NCBI GenBank assembly: GCA_031261145.1 | Contig: JAISJX010000164.1 | Location: forward strand, 1-20,716 | DNA: 20,716 nt | DNA from: Tannerella sp. | GTDB taxonomy: Bacteria; Bacteroidota; Bacteroidia; Bacteroidales; Tannerellaceae | Direction: 5' to 3' | In this document: piece by piece, positions 15,060-20,716 of the stretch | How positions within the stretch are numbered: position 1 is the first letter of the stretch | How the letters are laid out: each line of letters begins with the position of its first letter | The notes under the pieces: generated by a model | The model's database searches: none | What the model was told of the DNA's origin: nothing | What the model saw: the letters and a program-made list of their open reading frames with translations, nothing else | Position numbers and translations under genes: made by a program

Positions 15060-17414
15060 ATGGGAACTTTCAAACTGTCTCAAAAGCGCCGGAAAAAGAT
15101 AATTATTGCCATTTGGGGTATTTTTGCCGCAGGTATCGTTGCCACCATAGCCGTATTTGCCGCCATTGCAAATGGAGCTATCGGTTATGTGCCTCCGGTG
15201 GAACAAATGGAAAACCCGATTAACAAATATGCAAGCCAGGTCATTTCGTCCGACGGGAAAATACTGGGAAGTTATTCTCTCGAAAAAAACAACCGTATTT
15301 ATATAGAATACAACGACCTGTCACCTGATTTGGTAAAAGCGTTGATAGCCACGGAAGATAAACGCTTCACCCAGCACAGTGGAATAGACGTCAAAGGATT
15401 GCTTCGTGCGATTGTGAAACGCGGTATCTTCAATCAAAAAAGCGGTGGCGGCGGCAGTACGATCACACAACAATTAGCCAAGCAATTATTTTCGCCCAGC
15501 GCCAACAGTTATACGGAGCGCATTTTGCAGAAACCGATTGAGTGGGTGATAGCCGTCCGGTTAGAGCGGTATTACACGAAGGAGGAAATCGTCAATATGT
15601 ATCTGAACAAATTTGACTTCCTCCACAATGCAGTCGGCATTCAATCGGCAGCGCGGGTCTATTTCGATGCGTATCCGGGCACATTGAAAACCGAAGAAGC
15701 CGCCATGCTGATTGGGATGTGTAAAAATCCGGCCTACTATAATCCGGTACGCTACGAACAGCGCACCAAAGAACGCCGTAATCTCGTTCTGGATCAAATG
15801 AAAAACGCCGGTTATCTGTCGGCGAAATCCTGTGATTCACTTCAGAAGATACCTATGAAACTCCATTTCACGCGGATGGATCATAATGACGGATTGGCGC
15901 CCTATACGCGCGAATACATCCGCCTCACATTAACCGCGAAAAAACCGGATCGTAGCAAATACGCTTCCTGGGATACCCAGAAATTCAGAGATGATTCGTT
16001 GGCATGGGAAACTAATCCGACGTATGGCTGGTGTAATAAAAACAAAAAACCGAACGGTGAATATTACAATATCAATACGGACGGATTAAAAATCTACACC
16101 ACTATTGATTCGCGCATGCAACAATACGCCGAAGAAGCGATGACGGAACATATCGGTAAAGATTTGCAGCCAAAATTCTTTAACGAAAAGAAAGGCCGTA
16201 AGTACGCGCCGTTCTCAAGCACCGTATCGGCAGAGCAGATTCAAGAAATCATGGATCGCGCCGTCACCCGGAGCGACCGCTACCGGGCAATGAAAGCCGG
16301 CGGAGCGACCGACAAAGAAATAGAAGCCGCATTTGATACACCGGTGGAAATGCAGGTATTCAGTTGGAATGGTATCATCGACACCACGATGACGCCGAGG
16401 GATTCCATCCGTTATTATAAAAGTTTCATGCGCGCGTCGTTTATGGCGATGGATTCCCGCACGGGACATGTAAAGGCTTATGTAGGCGGTATCGACTTTA
16501 GCAGTTTCAAATACGACATGGTGACAACCGGCCGCCGCCAAATCGGTTCGACCATGAAACCGTTCGTCTATTCGTTAGCGATGATTGAAGGTTTCAGTCC
16601 CTGCGACAAAATGATGCACGTCCAGCAAGTGTTGTCGGATGATAACGGCGAACCCTGGATTCCGCGCAATGCCGGAGCCAAGCGGGTCGGCGAAGAAGTG
16701 ACCGTCCAGTGGGGCTTGCAACAATCGTCTAACTGGGTGACCGCTTACCTGATGAAACGCCTCTCGCCTCATACGCTGGTTCGTCTCCTGCGCTCTTTCG
16801 GGCTGAAAGGCGAAATCGACCCGGTGGTTTCGATGTGTCTTGGGACGCCCGACATCTCCCTCAGCGAAATGGTAAGCGGGTATTCGGCTTTTGCCAATAA
16901 AGGCATCCGTATCGAACCGCTGTATGTGACCCATATCGAAGATTCCCGCGGCAAAACAGTTGCTACATTCGCCCCACAGATCGCCGAAGTCTTGTCTGAA
17001 GATGTGAATGCGAAGATGTTAGGCATGTTGCAAAGCGTCATCGACGGCGGTACGGGCGGCCGTGTGCGCTACTACTATGGCATCCGGGCGCCGATGGGCG
17101 GCAAAACCGGTACGACGCAGGAAAACTCCGACGGCTGGTTTATGGGATTTACCCCCAGTTTAGTGGCCGGCTGCTGGGTTGGCGGCGAAGACCGTTCCAT
17201 CCACTTCGACCGTATGGCCGAAGGACAAGGCGCCGCAATGGCTTTGCCTATCTTTGCCCGCTTCATGCAAAAGGTCTATGCAAACAAGACGTTAGGTTAT
17301 TCGGATACGGAAAAATTCGACCTGTCGGAACATGCTTTCAAAGGCTGCCCTCCGTTGCCCGACCTGAAAAAGGATGAAGATCATTTCATTGGCTTAGATG
17401 ATTTTTTCGACTGA
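15060..17414 (+). CDS. Class A penicillin-binding protein (PBP1A)
   Basis: A bifunctional peptidoglycan synthase anchored in the inner membrane with its active domains in the periplasm. The order is: a basic cytoplasmic N-terminus, one transmembrane helix (about 13-36), then a GT51 glycosyltransferase domain with catalytic E99 in ATEDKRF and the GGSTITQQLAKQ motif at 131-142. The transpeptidase domain follows, with the SxxK nucleophile S497 in GSTMKP, SSN at 556-558 and KTGTT at 682-686. The 784 residues are normal for PBP1A. It starts 40 nt after tatC and may be cotranscribed with it. All catalytic motifs of both domains are intact. Confidence 0.95.
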   Translation: MGTFKLSQKRRKKIIIAIWGIFAAGIVATIAVFAAIANGAIGYVPPVEQMENPINKYASQVISSDGKILGSYSLEKNNRIYIEYNDLSPDLVKALIATEDKRFTQHSGIDVKGLLRAIVKRGIFNQKSGGGGSTITQQLAKQLFSPSANSYTERILQKPIEWVIAVRLERYYTKEEIVNMYLNKFDFLHNAVGIQSAARVYFDAYPGTLKTEEAAMLIGMCKNPAYYNPVRYEQRTKERRNLVLDQMKNAGYLSAKSCDSLQKIPMKLHFTRMDHNDGLAPYTREYIRLTLTAKKPDRSKYASWDTQKFRDDSLAWETNPTYGWCNKNKKPNGEYYNINTDGLKIYTTIDSRMQQYAEEAMTEHIGKDLQPKFFNEKKGRKYAPFSSTVSAEQIQEIMDRAVTRSDRYRAMKAGGATDKEIEAAFDTPVEMQVFSWNGIIDTTMTPRDSIRYYKSFMRASFMAMDSRTGHVKAYVGGIDFSSFKYDMVTTGRRQIGSTMKPFVYSLAMIEGFSPCDKMMHVQQVLSDDNGEPWIPRNAGAKRVGEEVTVQWGLQQSSNWVTAYLMKRLSPHTLVRLLRSFGLKGEIDPVVSMCLGTPDISLSEMVSGYSAFANKGIRIEPLYVTHIEDSRGKTVATFAPQIAEVLSEDVNAKMLGMLQSVIDGGTGGRVRYYYGIRAPMGGKTGTTQENSDGWFMGFTPSLVAGCWVGGEDRSIHFDRMAEGQGAAMALPIFARFMQKVYANKTLGYSDTEKFDLSEHAFKGCPPLPDLKKDEDHFIGLDDFFD

Positions 17415-17557
17415 CCGTTGTTAATAGAACGTTCATAAGTTTTCATTCCTGAGGTTGAATTTCTCTGAGGAAATAACTACTTTTGACCGCTTCATTCTTA
17501 TCGGAAAGTGATTGAAGAGATAGAAGTCAAAGGAAATGATAGATTTGAATAAAAAAG

Positions 17558-19075
17558 ATGGCAGAAGGAGTTAAAAATAACGGAGGCAGGAAAAAGAATG
17601 TGGTCGTACAGGTTTCGGACGCAGGACGGTTGCAGCCTCAGGCAAGGGAAATCGAAGAAGCGGTATTAGGCGCACTGATGCTCGAAAAGGACGCATACTA
17701 TGTCGTCAGCGAGATACTTAAACCCGAAAGTTTTTACGAGAAATCACATGAGTTGATTTATCAGTCGATAGTGGATTTGGCCGTAAGCCAGCGACCGATC
17801 GATATGCTTACCGTCACCGAACAATTGCGGAAAAACGGGAATCTGGAAATAGTCGGCGGGCCGTTTTATATCTCCCAACTGACCGGAAAAGTCGCCAGCA
17901 CAGCCCACCTTGAATACCATGCCCGCATCATTGCACAAAAGTTCTTGGCTCGCGAACTGATCCGCTACACCGGCGTGGTGCAGGGAAAAGCGTTCGACGA
18001 AACCATTGATGTCGAGGAACTGATGCAGGAAGCCGAAGGCGAACTGTTTAAAATATCCCAGCGAAACGTAAAGAATGACGCTATCCAGATTAACCCGATC
18101 ATCAAAAAATCATGGGAATTGATCCAGTCGTCCGCCCAGAGGGAAGGAATGAGCGGGTTGCGCAGCGGATTCCACGACTTAGACAAGATTACGTCCGGAT
18201 GGCAAAATTCGGATTTGGTCATTATCGCCGCCCGGCCTGCGATGGGAAAAACAGCTTTTGTCTTGTCCATGGCCAAGAATATGGCCGTGAATTTTGATAT
18301 TCCGGTAGCCATGTTCTCGCTTGAGATGAGCAATATACAGTTAGTAAACCGTCTGATTGTGAATGTGTGCGAGATACCGAACGAAAAGATTAAAAGCGGG
18401 CAATTAGCGTCTTACGAATGGGAACAATTGGATTATAAGATCAAGGAACTGTATGACGCCAAAATCTTTGTGGACGACACGGCCAGCCTCTCGGTGTTCG
18501 AGTTGCGCACCAAAGCGCGGCGGTTGGTGCGCGAGCACGGCGTTCAATGTATCTTTATCGACTACCTTCAATTGATGAATGCCAGCGGGATGAATTTCGG
18601 AAGCCGGGAGCAGGAGGTCAGTATGATTTCGCGCTCGCTGAAAGGCTTGGCCAAAGAGCTGAATATCCCGATCATCGCCCTGTCACAGTTGAACCGTGGT
18701 GTGGAAAACCGCCAGGGACTGGAAGGCAAGCGCCCTCAATTAGCCGATTTGCGCGAATCGGGCGCCATCGAGCAGGACGCCGATATGGTATGTTTTATCC
18801 ATCGCCCCGAATATTATAAAATTTTTGAGGACGATAAAGGCAATTCATTACTGGGATTAGCCGAAATCATTGTTGCAAAACATCGTAACGGTGCGGTCGG
18901 CGATATCTATCTGCGATTCAAGAGCGAGTTCACGAAGTTTATGAATGTCGATGAAGACATGGCGGTTCGCGAATATACCTCTTCCGGAGTCAACGGGACG
19001 TACAGCCCGTCATCCCTCTCGCCTGCCGAAGATGATTTCATTACCAGCCATTCAAACCAGGCCATGCCGTTTTAA
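17558..19075 (+). CDS. dnaB: Replicative DNA helicase DnaB
   Basis: DnaB is the hexameric helicase that unwinds the replication fork. The 505-residue protein has an N-terminal helical domain (about 25-170) that contacts primase, then a RecA-like ATPase domain. Walker A is ARPAMGKT (225-232, K231). FIDYLQLM is the Walker B region, followed by SQLNRGVENR and DLRESGAIEQDADMV. No intein or insertion is seen. The first 20 residues are basic and not conserved. The 143-nt gap after the PBP gene holds no convincing terminator or promoter. Confidence 0.97.
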   Translation: MAEGVKNNGGRKKNVVVQVSDAGRLQPQAREIEEAVLGALMLEKDAYYVVSEILKPESFYEKSHELIYQSIVDLAVSQRPIDMLTVTEQLRKNGNLEIVGGPFYISQLTGKVASTAHLEYHARIIAQKFLARELIRYTGVVQGKAFDETIDVEELMQEAEGELFKISQRNVKNDAIQINPIIKKSWELIQSSAQREGMSGLRSGFHDLDKITSGWQNSDLVIIAARPAMGKTAFVLSMAKNMAVNFDIPVAMFSLEMSNIQLVNRLIVNVCEIPNEKIKSGQLASYEWEQLDYKIKELYDAKIFVDDTASLSVFELRTKARRLVREHGVQCIFIDYLQLMNASGMNFGSREQEVSMISRSLKGLAKELNIPIIALSQLNRGVENRQGLEGKRPQLADLRESGAIEQDADMVCFIHRPEYYKIFEDDKGNSLLGLAEIIVAKHRNGAVGDIYLRFKSEFTKFMNVDEDMAVREYTSSGVNGTYSPSSLSPAEDDFITSHSNQAMPF

Positions 19076-19099
19076 AAATAAATTAATAACCAATTTTAT

Positions 19100-20524
19100 A
19101 TGAAAAAAGTATATTCCTTATTAACGCTCGCATTAACACTCGTGTTAATAGCCTCCTGCAGTGAGAACAAACAGCCGGTAGAATGGGTTTCTTCTACCGA
19201 AAAAGCCTCCTGGACAACTGTCGGCGACCTGTACATTTCGTCCGTCAAACCCTCCGGGGAAGTCAATGCCGAAATTTTCACCGGCCAGCCGTTGCAAGAG
19301 ATAGAAGGGTTTGGCGCCTGCTTCAACGAACTGGGCTGGACATCCCTCTCCCATCTGTCCGAAAAAGAATTGAATGAAGTCATGCAGGAACTTTTTGCGC
19401 CCCAAAAAGGAGCGAACTTCACCATCTGCCGTATGCCCGTCGGCGCCAACGACTTCTCGCGTGACTGGTATTCCTACAACGAAACGGACGGCGATTTTGA
19501 GATGACACATTTCTCTGTCGAAAACGACGAAGAGACGCTTATTCCATTCATCCGGAACGCCAAACAATACAATCCCGCCCTGAAAATATGGGCGTCGCCC
19601 TGGAGTCCGCCTTCCTGGATGAAATACAACCGGCATTACGCCTGCCGCCCGGACGCAAAGGTAAATGACCTGAAAGGAGACCCCAAGACCAATCTGGAAG
19701 GGACAAACATGTTCATCCAGGACGACACATACATGCAAGCCTACGCGCTCTATTTCGGGAAATTTATCGACGCCTACGTTCAAAAAGGAATTGATATATA
19801 TGCCGTCGCTCCCCAAAATGAATTTAATTCCTGCCAGGTTTTTCCCAGTTGTACATGGACATCCGCCGCTTTAGCCCGGTTCATCGGCCGGTTCTTAGGC
19901 CCCGAAATGGAAAAACGGCAGACACAGGTTTTGTTCGCCACGATGGAACGCCCAAACAGCGCATTAGTGGATACCATCCTGAATGATCCCGCAGCCCAGA
20001 AATACATCGCCGGCGTCGGATTCCAGTGGGCCGGAAAACAAGCCATCAGCGATATTCATCAGCGATACCCCCAAATGACGCTCTATCAAACCGAACAGGA
20101 ATGTGGTAACGGACAAAACAGTTGGAAAAGCGCCGTATATTCCTGGAACCTGATGAAACATTACCTGTCGAACGGAACCAGCGTCTATGACTACTGGAAT
20201 ATCTCGCTCGAAAAAGGCGGAATCAGTCATTGGGGCTGGGCGCAAAACTCCTTAGTCGTAGTCGATCCCGCAACGAAAACCTACGCCTACACGTTTGAAT
20301 ATTACGTGATGAAGCATCACAGCCATTACATCCAGCCCGGCGCCAAACGCCTGCAAACATCCGGGTACGAAGACCTGCAGGCATTCCGTAATCCCGACGG
20401 AAGCATCGTCGTAGTGGCCGCCAACTTCAACAGCGAAGATAAACCCATAACCATCCAATGCGACCAACGGTTTATCCAGCCCGTTCTACCGGCCAATTCG
20501 TTTAATACATTCGTATTGAAATGA
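19100..20524 (+). CDS. GH30-family glycoside hydrolase lipoprotein (glucosylceramidase-like)
   Basis: The protein (474 residues) resembles glycoside hydrolase family 30, which includes human glucocerebrosidase and bacterial beta-1,6-glucanases and beta-glucosidases. A lipoprotein signal ends LIASC with Cys20. The TIM-barrel domain has IEGFGACFNE (68-77), the acid/base E241 in VAPQNEFNS and the nucleophile E332 in YQTEQECGNG, followed by a C-terminal beta-sandwich that is part of the family fold. No SusC/SusD genes or regulators adjoin it, so this is not an evident polysaccharide utilisation locus. The 24-nt gap after dnaB has no terminator; cotranscription is possible but odd. The substrate cannot be read from sequence. 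Confidence 0.93.
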   Translation: MKKVYSLLTLALTLVLIASCSENKQPVEWVSSTEKASWTTVGDLYISSVKPSGEVNAEIFTGQPLQEIEGFGACFNELGWTSLSHLSEKELNEVMQELFAPQKGANFTICRMPVGANDFSRDWYSYNETDGDFEMTHFSVENDEETLIPFIRNAKQYNPALKIWASPWSPPSWMKYNRHYACRPDAKVNDLKGDPKTNLEGTNMFIQDDTYMQAYALYFGKFIDAYVQKGIDIYAVAPQNEFNSCQVFPSCTWTSAALARFIGRFLGPEMEKRQTQVLFATMERPNSALVDTILNDPAAQKYIAGVGFQWAGKQAISDIHQRYPQMTLYQTEQECGNGQNSWKSAVYSWNLMKHYLSNGTSVYDYWNISLEKGGISHWGWAQNSLVVVDPATKTYAYTFEYYVMKHHSHYIQPGAKRLQTSGYEDLQAFRNPDGSIVVVAANFNSEDKPITIQCDQRFIQPVLPANSFNTFVLK

Positions 20525-20633
20525 ATATGGATTGGTTTAAGTGGAAATACCAAGAAGTTTAAAGGATAATAAATGCATAAATATGTCAAATATGAAAAAA
20601 CAGAATACATAAACAAAATTTTTCGCGAAAAAA

Positions 20634-20665
20634 TTTGCTTGTGAAAAAATTTATTTGTAATATTG
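20634..20665 (+). promoter_or_regulatory. Putative promoter for a gene beyond the window
   Basis: TTTG (20634-20637), a 20-nt spacer and TAATATTG (20658-20665) match the Bacteroidales promoter pattern with one mismatch in the -7 box. It lies 110 nt after the GH30 stop. The stretch before it (20525-20633) is AT-rich and otherwise shows only an AT-rich palindrome around TTTTTCGCGAAAAA (20619-20632). Confidence 0.5.
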
Positions 20666-20686
20666 TCCTCGGAAAGTATAGTAAAG

Positions 20687-20716
20687 ATGATAGCTATCAT
20701 TACCTTCTATATTTCC
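20687..20716 (+). CDS. Possible start of a further gene (runs off window)
   Basis: An ATG at 20687 begins the hydrophobic frame MIAIITFYIS, open to the end of the window, about 21 nt after the putative -7 element. A GGAAAG lies upstream at 20671-20676. Ten codons are too few to identify it. The start codon lies in a perfect 14-nt palindrome (ATGATAGCTATCAT, 20687-20700), so the region may instead be a regulatory site. Confidence 0.3.
   Translation, partial: MIAIITFYIS

Noticed and set aside
17535..17550. TAGATTTG as a -7 element for dnaB
   Set aside because: It matches TAnnTTTG, but it is only about ten bases from the ATG and has no -33 box at the right distance.
20326..20700. 124-codon minus-strand frame over the end of the GH30 gene
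   Set aside because: Two thirds of it is a shadow of the GH30 C-terminus. The start codon arises from the palindrome at 20687-20700.
1..20716. CRISPR array, tRNA, rRNA, transposase or prophage genes
   Set aside because: I saw no regularly spaced repeats, no tRNA-like cloverleaf sequences, and no transposase, integrase or phage-like reading frames on either strand.

Overview
The window looks like a chromosomal segment of a Bacteroidales bacterium (phylum Bacteroidota). Three things support this. Promoter-like sites fit the Bacteroidales pattern TTTG-N19-21-TAnnTTTG. The tryptophan genes run trpB-E-G-D-C-F-A, the order I associate with this group. The housekeeping genes (FabD, TatA/TatC, penicillin-binding protein 1A, DnaB, a DUF5063 protein, NAD-malate dehydrogenase) read as typical Bacteroidota versions. 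I cannot place it below order level from sequence alone.

Layout. Positions 1-86 (minus) hold the first 28 codons of a DIP1984-like gene. A divergent intergenic region (87-534) follows. It carries a near-perfect promoter for the trp operon, an 18-codon leader peptide with three consecutive Trp codons, and a strong intrinsic terminator just before trpB. Together these look like a ribosome-mediated transcription attenuator. The seven trp genes fill 535-7055 on the plus strand and make every enzyme activity from chorismate to tryptophan. A hairpin at 7075-7127 ends the operon.

Positions 7143-9374 are the accessory-looking part. They hold an AT-richer, unrecognised lipoprotein gene (minus), a short remnant of a membrane-protein C-terminus (minus), a 133-nt nested palindrome resembling a dispersed genomic repeat, and an isolated AraC-type DNA-binding domain (plus) without its sensor half.

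Positions 9386-13838 are minus-strand housekeeping genes: mdh with its own promoter and terminator, then (in transcription order) fabD and a tightly overlapped trio of a DUF5063 protein, a DEDDy 3'-5' exonuclease and an RlmI-like rRNA methyltransferase. A divergent promoter region at 13839-13961 separates fabD from a plus-strand series: tatA, tatC, a class A penicillin-binding protein, dnaB and a GH30 glycosidase lipoprotein. The last 190 nt contain a promoter-like site and possibly the first codons of a further gene.

The most notable system is the trp leader. Beyond the WWW peptide and terminator, I find a pause hairpin and a split antiterminator whose positions fit control by ribosome stalling. 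This is inferred by hand pairing, not by folding software.
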